Shown: positions 1 to 5,646, counted from the first letter of the stretch. The stretch is DNA of 5,646 bases from Bacteroidales bacterium (GCA_027083655.1 JALWNS010000163.1:1-5646), one strand, 5' to 3'. The notes: generated from the letters alone by a model not told the origin. Program-made: numbers and translations.

Positions 1-396
1 TAATTTAGTGTTTTTGTGTTGCATCATTTCTAATATTATTGGTCAGATCTCTAACCACAATATAGGGTTTTTTTAGATAAAATTTCAAGGATAAAGGTCA
101 TTTTTTGTTAACTTGCGTGGTGTAGTTGGTTGTATTGGTTTGATATTCAGTCTTTTGTTTGTTTGGGGTGTAGTTTGTATGTTTTACAGCAGTTAGTTGT
201 ATCTCTCAATCAAATTTGTCTGTTTTCTCATAAAAGGCTGGGCTCTTTCGAGCAGAAGTTAGATTTTTAATGCTTTGGCAATCTAACTGTTATGTATGAG
301 CTTAAGAATAATTAGTTTTAAGTAATGATTTTTATGGTATACAAATAACATTGAGAAAGCTGCTCTAGAAAATACTATTTATTAAAAACAAAAACA
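1..396. other. Non-coding leader / upstream intergenic region
   Basis: I find no convincing gene in this stretch. Stops occur in all six frames at short intervals, and the region is strongly AT-rich with a T/G-rich plus strand, especially about 110-180. The only reading frame open at the left edge runs from 2 to a TAG at 74-76, about 24 codons with no recognisable motif. It could be the tail of an upstream gene, but I cannot support that. The region contains a perfect 9-bp inverted repeat (257-265 / 280-288), a small weaker hairpin (238-255) and an 11-of-12 direct repeat, AGTTGGTTGTAT at 124-135 and AGTTAGTTGTAT at 191-202. No tRNA-like or rRNA-like sequence is visible. Confidence 0.7.
257..288. 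repeat. Perfect 9-bp inverted repeat in the leader
   Basis: AGTTAGATT at 257-265 is the exact reverse complement of AATCTAACT at 280-288, with a 14-nt spacer. The spacer itself can form a short inner pairing, GC at 272-273 with GC at 278-279. There is no T-tract after the right arm, so it does not look like a normal intrinsic terminator. It lies about 110 bp upstream of the putative promoter at 397. It could be an operator-like site, the end of an upstream transcript, or chance in AT-rich DNA. Confidence 0.4.
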
Positions 397-404
397 TATA
401 TTTG
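397..404 (+). promoter_or_regulatory. Putative Bacteroidota-type -7 promoter element of the mnh operon
   Basis: TATATTTG matches the Bacteroidota -7 consensus TAnnTTTG exactly and is followed by C, as is often seen. I found no other exact match in the leader. A start of transcription a few bases downstream, near 410, would leave a short 5' leader of roughly 20 nt before the ATG at 429. A clear TTTG-type -33 element at the expected distance is not visible; the sequence there (about 372-382) is only AT-rich. The assignment therefore rests on one element plus its position immediately before the first gene. Confidence 0.5.
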
Positions 405-428
405 CGAACGTCTAAAAAATCAGAGAAC

Positions 429-944
429 ATGCAGACTAAGAATTTAGCTTCCAAACCAGTAAGATTTTTTTACAGTTGGTTGGTATTCTTTCTTGTGTGG
501 TTGGCTTTTACCACGACTTTGCAGTTGGCCGAAGTTTTGACAGGTTTAGCGGTTACTTTTGTTTTGGCTTTAATAAGTTATGAGACATTTACAGGTTGGG
601 GTTTTAAGGGGATAAAATTAGGAAATATTTGGTGGTCAATAGTTTACATTTTTAATTTTATTTGGTTAATGGTAAAAGCCAATTTGAATGTGGCTAGAAT
701 AGTTTTGACACCTAGCCTACCTATCAATCCAGGCATTGTGGAGTTTGAGACCAAGCTCACTAATGAGTATGCCAAGGTCGTCTTGGCCAATAGTATCACG
801 CTCACTCCTGGTACATTCACCGTGGATGTTGTAGGCAATAAGTTTTATATCCACTGGTTGGATGTTACGGTAACAGATCCACAGGAGGTCTATCGGGAGA
901 TTGCAGAGCCTTTTGAGCGTATTTTGTTGAAAATCTTTAACTAA
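429..944 (+). CDS. mnhE: Mrp/Mnh antiporter subunit E
   Basis: This is a small membrane subunit of the Mrp-type cation/H+ antiporter (MrpE/MnhE/MbhA family), expected in the cytoplasmic membrane as part of the putative Na+ unit. From the ATG at 429 it has 171 residues, close to the family's usual 160-170. Hydrophobic segments lie at about residues 12-30, 33-52 and 66-88. They are followed by a soluble cytoplasmic domain containing INPGIV (99-104) and the family hallmark LANSITLTPGTFTVDV (119-134), then HWLDV. The frame stays open upstream to a TTG at 402, but that codon lies inside the TATATTTG promoter-like motif, so I prefer the ATG. It is the first gene of the operon; mnhF starts 7 nt after its stop. 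No clear Shine-Dalgarno sequence precedes it, only an A-rich stretch. The family call is firm; the ion specificity is not readable. Confidence 0.93.
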   Translation: MQTKNLASKPVRFFYSWLVFFLVWLAFTTTLQLAEVLTGLAVTFVLALISYETFTGWGFKGIKLGNIWWSIVYIFNFIWLMVKANLNVARIVLTPSLPINPGIVEFETKLTNEYAKVVLANSITLTPGTFTVDVVGNKFYIHWLDVTVTDPQEVYREIAEPFERILLKIFN

Positions 945-951
945 AAAGACT

Positions 952-1221
952 ATGGAACTGTCATTAAATTTAATTGACATCATTGTATTGGCAATTATTT
1001 CAGTGGCTTTGATTTTGGATTTTTATCGTTTTGTACGGGGGCCACTGGCATCGGACAGAGTGATGGCTGCGGATACGATGACCGTAACAACGGCATCGTT
1101 ACTAGTTTTTCTAGGGTATTTGTTTGACCGTTATATTTATTTGGATATTGCCCTGATTTATGCAGTATTAGGTTTCATAGGAGTTATAGTCATTGCTCGT
1201 TATCTGGAAGGTGGTGTATAA
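952..1221 (+). CDS. mnhF: Mrp/Mnh antiporter subunit F
   Basis: MrpF/MnhF/MbhB-family subunit of 89 residues, the normal size. It has three predicted transmembrane helices, at about residues 5-24, 45-59 and 64-83. The family signature is clear: RFVRGP (26-31) followed by DRVMAADTMT (35-44), then an acidic residue (D65) near the start of the third helix in YLDIALIYAVLGFIG. In Mrp and Mbh complexes this subunit packs with E and G in the proposed Na+ translocation region. The ATG follows the mnhE stop by 7 nt; the sequence before it, CTAAAAAGACT, has no real Shine-Dalgarno, as is usual in Bacteroidota. Its stop codon lies inside the loop of a hairpin that resembles an intrinsic terminator (1208-1233). 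Confidence 0.93.
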   Translation: MELSLNLIDIIVLAIISVALILDFYRFVRGPLASDRVMAADTMTVTTASLLVFLGYLFDRYIYLDIALIYAVLGFIGVIVIARYLEGGV

Positions 1222-1233
1222 GCCACTTTTTTT
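1208..1233 (+). terminator. Possible intra-operon terminator/attenuator after mnhF
   Basis: AAGGTGGT (1208-1215) can pair with GCCACTTT (1222-1229) to give eight pairs. Four are strong core pairs (GTGG with CCAC) and two are G-T wobbles. The loop is six nt, GTATAA, and contains the mnhF stop codon. Seven consecutive Ts (1227-1233) follow the core. This is the shape of an intrinsic terminator, but the stem is short. Because mnhG and the other subunits follow in the same direction, partial read-through or transcript processing is more likely than a true operon end. Confidence 0.45.
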
Positions 1234-1260
1234 ATGTTTTAACAAGAAAACCCAAACATT

Positions 1261-1644
1261 ATGGAACAGGTACTAACATACTTAGGTTACGTATTTATAG
1301 TGATAGGAGCAATCTTTTTGTTTTTAGGAGGTCTTGGAATAGTACGTTTGCCTGATATTTATTCACGTTTACAGGCGGGTACTAAGGCCTCAACCCTGGG
1401 AGCTATGAGTTTAATTCTAGGGGTAGGATTTTTGAATCCGGCCTGGTTAGTTAAGTCGCTAATTATAATTGTATTCATAGCTTTGTCAAACCCTATTAGC
1501 TCCCATGCTTTAGCACGCGGTTCTTACCGCCACAAAATTAAGCCTTGGACAAAAGAAGATATTGACGCTTATAGTCAGTATTTAGAAGAACAAAGGCAGA
1601 AAGCTAAAGAAGAACAAACCAAACAAACCGAAAACGAGGAATAA
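1261..1644 (+). CDS. mnhG: Mrp/Mnh antiporter subunit G
   Basis: MrpG/MnhG/MbhC-family membrane subunit of the antiporter. It has 127 residues with three hydrophobic segments at about 5-27, 45-60 and 62-77. The diagnostic motif RLPDIYSRLQAGTKASTLG occupies 29-47, and NPISSHALARGSYR (77-90) is the typical C-terminal family block. After this core comes a strongly charged tail of about 37 residues, rich in Glu, Lys and Gln, ending QTENEE. It is probably cytoplasmic and helical, and its role is unknown. The ATG at 1261 is preceded by an A-rich sequence without a Shine-Dalgarno and by the largest gap in the operon (39 nt). Its TAA overlaps the next gene's ATG by one base (TAATG), which suggests translational coupling. 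Confidence 0.93.
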   Translation: MEQVLTYLGYVFIVIGAIFLFLGGLGIVRLPDIYSRLQAGTKASTLGAMSLILGVGFLNPAWLVKSLIIIVFIALSNPISSHALARGSYRHKIKPWTKEDIDAYSQYLEEQRQKAKEEQTKQTENEE

Positions 1645-1895
1645 TGAGTACTATATTAACAATATTGGTAGTGATAGGTGCTATAGTGCTTATAGCTGCT
1701 GCTTTGTTTGCAGTACATAAGCGCGATTTGGTAGTGGCGACAGTTGCAACATCAGTTATTAGTTTGGTGCTTTCTTTATTTTATTTTTTGTTGCAAGCAC
1801 CTGATGTTGCTTTGACTGAGGCTGCTATAGGTGTAGCTCTGACTACAATTATTTTTATTGTAACAATCAGAAATACAAAACGTTTTGAAGACTAA
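1644..1895 (+). CDS. MbhD/DUF4040-type antiporter subunit (detached part of the MrpA C-terminus)
   Basis: This 83-residue protein is almost entirely hydrophobic, with three helices at about 3-23, 29-50 and 58-75. The family signature is QAPDVALTEAAIG at 51-63, as in MbhD and the equivalent segment of the MrpA C-terminal extension (MbhD/DUF4040 family). In Bacillus-type Mrp this segment is fused to the large MrpA; here it is free-standing, as in the Mbh hydrogenase of Pyrococcus. It should act in the membrane next to the MbhE-like part encoded by the following gene. The ATG at 1644 overlaps the mnhG stop by one base. GAGGA at 1636-1640 lies close upstream, though only 3 nt away, so coupling to mnhG may matter more than this site. 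Confidence 0.88.
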   Translation: MSTILTILVVIGAIVLIAAALFAVHKRDLVVATVATSVISLVLSLFYFLLQAPDVALTEAAIGVALTTIIFIVTIRNTKRFED

Positions 1896-1906
1896 ACCTG
1901 GGACCT

Positions 1907-2650
1907 ATGAAAAAGTTAATTTCAATAATTTTTTTGCTTTACATAGCCTACCAGCTTTTTGTTGTTTTTTATGCTATACCTTTTGGTACAGATGAGGTAA
2001 GGAGTAAAGTAGGTAAATTTTATCTGGAGCATTCACCTAAGGATCTGCAGGTAGCCAATACAGTAACTTCAATAGTGGTAAATTTCCGTGGTTTTGATAC
2101 ATTAGGAGAGGTAACAGTTTTGTTCCTTGCATCTACGGCTCTGGGAAGTATTCTTTTCCGCCGCCGTGAGGTACATACACGACTGAGCCATCTGCGTACA
2201 TCTGTTGAGGCTAGTTCGATAGTAAGGGTGACAGGACGTATTCTTTTCCCTATGATTGTTTTATTGGGAGCATATGTATTTATCCATGGCCACCTCACTC
2301 CTGGTGGAGGTTTCCAGGGAGGTGTTATTATTGCAACAGGTTTCTTGTTCCTGTTATTGGCTTATCGCCAGTTTACCATTGATCACAAGACGATTATGTG
2401 GGTCGAGTCGCTAGCCGGTATAACATTCGCAGGAATAGGCCTAGTGGGCATTTTTATGGGAAAAACTTTCTTAGAGAACTTTTTGGGAGTAGGTAAACTA
2501 AATGAGTTGATAAGTGGTGGTATTATTCCATTGATTTATATTGCAGTTGGTTTTAAGGTAGCGGCAGAGCTCACAGGTATTTTAGATACTATTCTTTTAA
2601 TTAGTATTACAGTTGATGAAACAGAAAATCAAACTGAGAAAAATGGATAA
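1907..2650 (+). CDS. mnhB: MbhE-MrpB fusion: Mrp/Mnh antiporter subunit B
   Basis: This 247-residue protein joins two known modules. Residues 1 to about 90 resemble MbhE, the last segment of the MrpA C-terminal extension: a hydrophobic N-terminus (3-24), a short polar part, and the signature VNFRGFDTLGE (58-68) followed by a helix (69-84). Residues about 105-236 are MrpB/MnhB: a helix (112-127), the hallmark GHLTPGGGFQGG (128-139), and further helices at about 138-153, 165-184 and 203-220. MrpB alone is usually about 140 residues, so the extra length is explained by the fusion. The protein should bridge the MrpA-like and B/C parts of the membrane complex. It starts 11 nt after the MbhD-like gene, with no clear Shine-Dalgarno. 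Its last codons overlap mnhC by 8 nt (ATGGATAA). Confidence 0.92.
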   Translation: MKKLISIIFLLYIAYQLFVVFYAIPFGTDEVRSKVGKFYLEHSPKDLQVANTVTSIVVNFRGFDTLGEVTVLFLASTALGSILFRRREVHTRLSHLRTSVEASSIVRVTGRILFPMIVLLGAYVFIHGHLTPGGGFQGGVIIATGFLFLLLAYRQFTIDHKTIMWVESLAGITFAGIGLVGIFMGKTFLENFLGVGKLNELISGGIIPLIYIAVGFKVAAELTGILDTILLISITVDETENQTEKNG

Positions 2651-3032
2651 TCTTCAGATTTTAAAGATAGCTTTCTACGGCGCTTCTATTTCGTTGATAA
2701 TTGTTGGTTTGTATGCTGTTATTACTAAGAGGAATTTGATTAAGATAGTATTGGGATTGTCAATTATGGACAATGGATTGAATTTGTTGTTTATAACAAT
2801 AGGTTTTGTTAATAACGGTACAGCGCCGATCTTTTCTCCATTAGTAATGGAAAAGTATAAGACAGTTGAGGCTGCATCACAGGTTATGGTAGATCCTGTG
2901 GTGCAAGCACTAGTGCTAACCGCTATTGTCATTGGTTTTGGTGTCACAGCAGTAGCTCTTGCACTTGTTCTTCGTCTATATCGTCATCACAACACAACAA
3001 ACATTGATGAAATAAGGAATCTAAAATGGTAG
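2643..3032 (+). CDS. mnhC: Mrp/Mnh antiporter subunit C
   Basis: MrpC/MnhC subunit, homologous to NuoK of complex I and MbhG of Mbh. From the ATG at 2643 it has 129 residues and three helices at about 9-27, 34-56 and 87-111. Visible family motifs are GLSIMDNGLNLL (38-49) and DPVVQALVLTAIVIGFG (84-100), the latter typical for MrpC. The polar loop between helices 2 and 3 (about 57-83, including MEKYKTVEAASQ) looks longer than in many MrpC proteins. The frame is open upstream to ATGs at 2613 and 2616. Starting there would give a 38-nt overlap with mnhB and a lysine-rich extension (MMKQKIKLRK) before the usual N-terminus, so I chose 2643, which gives a compact 8-nt overlap. mnhD starts 7 nt before its TAG. 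Confidence 0.92.
   Translation: MDNLQILKIAFYGASISLIIVGLYAVITKRNLIKIVLGLSIMDNGLNLLFITIGFVNNGTAPIFSPLVMEKYKTVEAASQVMVDPVVQALVLTAIVIGFGVTAVALALVLRLYRHHNTTNIDEIRNLKW
3014..3018 (+). promoter_or_regulatory. Shine-Dalgarno-like site for mnhD
   Basis: AAGGA ends 7 nt before the ATG at 3026 and lies inside the end of mnhC. It is the best-spaced Shine-Dalgarno-like sequence in the window; most other genes have only A-rich upstream sequence. It supports ATG 3026 as the start of mnhD. Confidence 0.4.
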
Positions 3033-4507
3033 CAGTAAATCCTATCTATTACATAGCGCTTCCCCTGCTGTTTGCATTTATGTTGCCAATATTGGGGAAG
3101 ATTTATAAAGGCTTGATAAGAATCGTGCCCGGTATATTGTATGCTTATTTGATGGTTATGTCATTGTACTTGTTGAGACAGGTAAACATTACCGGGCAAC
3201 CAATAATTGTCGAGATAGCAGGCTGGAAAGCACCATGGGGTATAAACCTTATTTTTGATGCTTTTACAGGCCTGATTGTGACCTTTATTACAGTGCTGGC
3301 ATTCCTGGTGTGGATGTATAGTTATCGTTTCAAGAAAGTAGAGTTTGACAATGCCCTGAAGTATTTTGTTTTATTGATGCTTGTTACGGTAGGCTCTATC
3401 GGTGTTGTTCTGACAGGGGATATTTTCAACCAGTTTGTTTTCCTAGAAATAACAGCACTGAGCTCGTATGGTCTTACTGCCTTTTACCGTGGCCGTGATG
3501 GAGCAGAAGCCGCCTTTAAATATCTTCTGGTAGGTTCACTGGCTTCTACATTCATACTTCTGGGAATACTGTTGATTTATTCACAGTTAGGAACATTGAA
3601 TATGGCGGATATAGCGCGTAATATCCATATAATGAAGCCAGAGCTGAAGATTATGGCTTTCTTGCTTCTGTTTATAGGCTATGGAATAGAAGCAGAGATG
3701 TTTCCTATGAATGGTTGGGCACCTGATGCATATTCACAAGCTCCGGGACCAATAGGTTCGGTTTTCGCATCAATGACATCAAAGGCAGGATTATATGCGT
3801 TGATACGCCTCACGTTTACATTATTCGATTTTTCAACAGTAAGCAAGTTATTGTTTGTAATGGGGTTATTAACATTAATCTTTGCTGAAGGAATTGCTTT
3901 GCGGCAGGAGAAGATCAAGAGAATGCTGGCTTATTCAAGTATAGGCCAGATTGGCTTGATAATGATAGCATTTAGTTTTAATACATACTTGGGCGTTTTT
4001 GCTGGTATATTCTTGATGATTAACCATGCTTTGATAAAGAGCCTGTTGTTCTTCTCTGCCAGTTACCTGGCATACAATTCACCCAAGAAATACATCAAGG
4101 ACATACAAGGTTTTGGTAAATATATGCCAATAACCGCCTTTATGTTTGGTCTTGGTGCTTTTGCAATAGTAGGTTTTCCTCCATTTTCAGGCTTCTGGAG
4201 TAAATTTTACCTCCTGCTGGCAGCAGCACAGAAGCATTATATCGTGCTTATAATTTTGATTCTGTCTGTAAGTTTGGTAGAGCTGGTTTATTACCTGCGC
4301 GTTGTGCATAAACTATATTTTGCAGAGCCAACAGGAGAGTATGAACCGCATAAGCCGCGTTGGAATGGAATGCTAGCAATGATTTTGCTGGCTCTGGTAA
4401 TTATAGCTATTGGTGTGTATCCTGACCTGATTACACACTATATAGATCGTGCCGCTGTTATGATCATGGACAAAGCACAGTATATACATAACTCTCTTGG
4501 TCTTTAA
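3026..4507 (+). CDS. mnhD: Mrp/Mnh antiporter subunit D (NuoN/NuoM-like proton-antiporter subunit)
   Basis: This 493-residue polytopic membrane protein belongs to the Proton_antipo_M superfamily and has MrpD-family length. About 14 hydrophobic segments are expected. Charged residues characteristic of the antiporter-like fold are visible: E141 in FVFLEITALSSYGL (TM5), K253 in TSKAGLYALIR (TM8), H334 and K338 in INHALIKSLLF (TM10-11) and K393 in GFPPFSGFWSKF (TM12). The usual TM7 lysine (as in GIKAALFPLHFW) is instead E222, in GYGIEAEMFPMNGWAPDAY. The protein should provide a proton half-channel coupled to the small subunits. The ATG overlaps mnhC by 7 nt and has AAGGA 7 nt upstream. Archaeal MbhH is the counterpart in hydrogenase complexes, so an Mbh/Mbx-type role cannot be excluded. 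Confidence 0.92.
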   Translation: MVAVNPIYYIALPLLFAFMLPILGKIYKGLIRIVPGILYAYLMVMSLYLLRQVNITGQPIIVEIAGWKAPWGINLIFDAFTGLIVTFITVLAFLVWMYSYRFKKVEFDNALKYFVLLMLVTVGSIGVVLTGDIFNQFVFLEITALSSYGLTAFYRGRDGAEAAFKYLLVGSLASTFILLGILLIYSQLGTLNMADIARNIHIMKPELKIMAFLLLFIGYGIEAEMFPMNGWAPDAYSQAPGPIGSVFASMTSKAGLYALIRLTFTLFDFSTVSKLLFVMGLLTLIFAEGIALRQEKIKRMLAYSSIGQIGLIMIAFSFNTYLGVFAGIFLMINHALIKSLLFFSASYLAYNSPKKYIKDIQGFGKYMPITAFMFGLGAFAIVGFPPFSGFWSKFYLLLAAAQKHYIVLIILILSVSLVELVYYLRVVHKLYFAEPTGEYEPHKPRWNGMLAMILLALVIIAIGVYPDLITHYIDRAAVMIMDKAQYIHNSLGL

Positions 4508-4530
4508 ACTAACTTTAAACCCGTTAGACG

Positions 4531-5646
4531 ATGAACACTATAGTTTTGCTATTATTACTTTTCTTTGGCGGTGGGCTAATCACATATTTAGCATATAAAA
4601 TAAGTAAAGTACTTGGGGATATACTGATTGCTATTATCGGCCTTGCAGGAGCTTATTTCTTTTTCCAGATAGATATTAATACGAGTGTAAACTTCAAATT
4701 AGCAGGTTTTAATCTTGGACTGGGATTCAATGGGTTTTCTTGGATTTTTGGGTTATTGGTAGCAGTTTTATCACCCTTGGTATTGATTTATTCCATACCT
4801 TATATGAAAGGCCGTGAGCGTCTGGAGTGGTTTTACATGCTATTTTTGTTTGTTATAGGTGCCATGTTTGGCATTTTAATGGCCCGCGATTGGGTTAGCT
4901 TGTTTATTTTCTGGGAGATAATGACATGGTCGTCATATCTGATAGTTGTTTATTCCAGAGGAAGAGGTCTGGATAAGGTTGGACTTAAATACATCTTCTT
5001 TAGTGCAATAGGAGCTTATGCTTTGCTCACTGCTATTGTAATTATTGGGGCAACGATTAAGAGCCTATACATAAGTGATTTAATAAATCTTTTCGGAGTT
5101 CTTTCTTTACACACCAAGTTATTGATAGGTATATTGTTAATAATTGGCTTTGGTGTAAAGGCTGCAGTTATGCCCCTGCATGTATGGGCACCTGATGCTT
5201 ATAGCAGTGCTCCCATGAGTTTTACATCCCTCTTTTCTGGAGCCATGTCAAAGATGGGTGTTTACGGTTTGGGACTGGTAGTTATAAATCTTTATATCAA
5301 CCATGGTATAGGATCTGTAGGGCACTGGTTGGCTTGGTTTGGGGCAATAACTGCTGTAATAGCTACATTTTATGCTATAGTCCAGGATGATGCTAAAAAG
5401 CTTCTGGCTTGGTCATCAGTAGCGCAACTTGGATATATAGTAGCTGGTATAGGTGTAGGTACCAAACTAGCAGTATTTGCTGCCATTTTCCTGGCTTTAT
5501 TACATGGTGTGTTTAAAGCAACTTTGTTTATGGCAGTAGGAGCTGTTGAGCGCCAGGCAGGGACAACAAAGTTTTCTGAGCTAAGGGCACTGATCCGTAA
5601 GATGCCTTATACATTCCTGTCTGCATTGATAGCAGTGATAGCACTG
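4531..5646 (+). CDS. Second proton-antiporter-like subunit (NuoL/MrpA-N/MbxH'-like), 3' end beyond window
   Basis: An open frame of 372 codons runs from ATG 4531 to the last base without a stop, so the gene is cut by the window edge. The product is a polytopic Proton_antipo_M protein. Visible hallmarks are E129 in FWEIMTWSSY (TM5), K210 in GFGVKAAVMPLHVWAPDAY (TM7), K241 in AMSKMGVYG (TM8), and H325 and K329 in LLHGVFKATLF (TM10-11). The TM12 lysine region lies outside. Family members are about 450-650 residues, so roughly 80 or more residues are missing. With MbhD and MbhE encoded separately, this is the likely counterpart of the N-terminal part of MrpA, or of a second D-type subunit as in Mbx. 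The 23-nt gap after mnhD has no clear Shine-Dalgarno but holds TTTAAAC twice (4503-4509 and 4514-4520). Superfamily membership is firm; the exact orthologue is uncertain. Confidence 0.88.
   Translation, partial: MNTIVLLLLLFFGGGLITYLAYKISKVLGDILIAIIGLAGAYFFFQIDINTSVNFKLAGFNLGLGFNGFSWIFGLLVAVLSPLVLIYSIPYMKGRERLEWFYMLFLFVIGAMFGILMARDWVSLFIFWEIMTWSSYLIVVYSRGRGLDKVGLKYIFFSAIGAYALLTAIVIIGATIKSLYISDLINLFGVLSLHTKLLIGILLIIGFGVKAAVMPLHVWAPDAYSSAPMSFTSLFSGAMSKMGVYGLGLVVINLYINHGIGSVGHWLAWFGAITAVIATFYAIVQDDAKKLLAWSSVAQLGYIVAGIGVGTKLAVFAAIFLALLHGVFKATLFMAVGAVERQAGTTKFSELRALIRKMPYTFLSALIAVIAL

Noticed and set aside
2..76. Possible C-terminus of an upstream plus-strand gene, open from the left edge to TAG at 74-76
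   Set aside because: Only about 24 codons, with no recognisable motif; an open stretch this short is expected by chance.
238..255. Hairpin CT-GCTC / GAGC-AG with a TTTC loop, considered as a terminator
   Set aside because: The stem is short with a two-base bulge and is followed by no T-tract.
402..428. TTG-initiated N-terminal extension of mnhE
   Set aside because: The TTG lies inside the TATATTTG promoter-like motif, and the ATG at 429 already gives a normal family length.
644..838. Minus-strand frames across mnhE (also 717-983, 2020-2298, 2675-2947 and 3679-3918)
   Set aside because: They lie antisense within well-supported family genes, show no recognisable domain, and look like by-products of coding bias on the plus strand.
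2613..2642. Upstream ATG starts for mnhC at 2613 and 2616
   Set aside because: They would add a lysine-rich stretch before the usual N-terminus and a 38-nt overlap with mnhB; ATG 2643 gives a compact 8-nt overlap and typical length.
4503..4520. Direct repeat TTTAAAC x2 between mnhD and the next gene, considered as a regulatory site
   Set aside because: Seven-base AT-rich repeats with a palindromic core are common by chance, and nothing else nearby resembles a promoter.

Overview
The window holds the first part of one co-oriented, plus-strand operon for a multisubunit, Mrp-type cation/H+ antiporter (also called Mnh, Mbh-like or Mbx-like). All coding sequence from about 429 to the right edge belongs to it. 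The DNA is AT-rich. Most genes lack a strong Shine-Dalgarno sequence, and the only good promoter-like motif, TATATTTG at 397-404, fits the Bacteroidota -7 consensus TAnnTTTG. I therefore suspect an AT-rich, probably anaerobic member of the Bacteroidota. This rests on style and motif, not on a marker gene.

Layout. Positions 1 to about 396 are non-coding, T/G-rich leader DNA with one perfect 9-bp inverted repeat. The genes then follow in the order mnhE (429-944), mnhF (952-1221), mnhG (1261-1644), an MbhD/DUF4040 protein (1644-1895), an MbhE-MrpB fusion (1907-2650), mnhC (2643-3032), mnhD (3026-4507) and a second antiporter-like subunit of the NuoL/MrpA/MrpD superfamily (4531 to beyond 5646, truncated by the window). 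Spacing is tight, with overlaps of 1, 8 and 7 nt at three junctions. The one clear internal gap, between mnhF and mnhG, carries a hairpin followed by seven Ts that looks like a weak terminator or attenuator.

How the parts work together. In Bacillus-type Mrp, MrpA is one large protein: an N-terminal NuoL-like antiporter part followed by a C-terminal extension equivalent to MbhD plus MbhE. Here that extension is detached. MbhD is a separate 83-residue gene, MbhE is fused to the front of MrpB, and the NuoL-like part is probably the separate gene at the right end. This E-F-G-MbhD-MbhE/B-C-D-D' arrangement is that of the archaeal and thermotogal Mbh/Mbx membrane arms and of stand-alone Mrp complexes in many anaerobes. 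The subunits should form one inner-membrane complex: MrpD-like and NuoL-like proteins carry proton pathways, while B, C, E, F, G, MbhD and MbhE form the putative Na+ unit.

Whether a redox module (hydrogenase or ferredoxin-linked) or a further antiporter subunit follows cannot be seen. The most distinctive residue-level feature is a glutamate (E222) in MnhD where antiporter-like subunits usually have the mid-membrane TM7 lysine; the neighbouring paralogue keeps the lysine (K210). I see no wholly new system here; the region is a recognisable, modular antiporter operon with some details worth checking.
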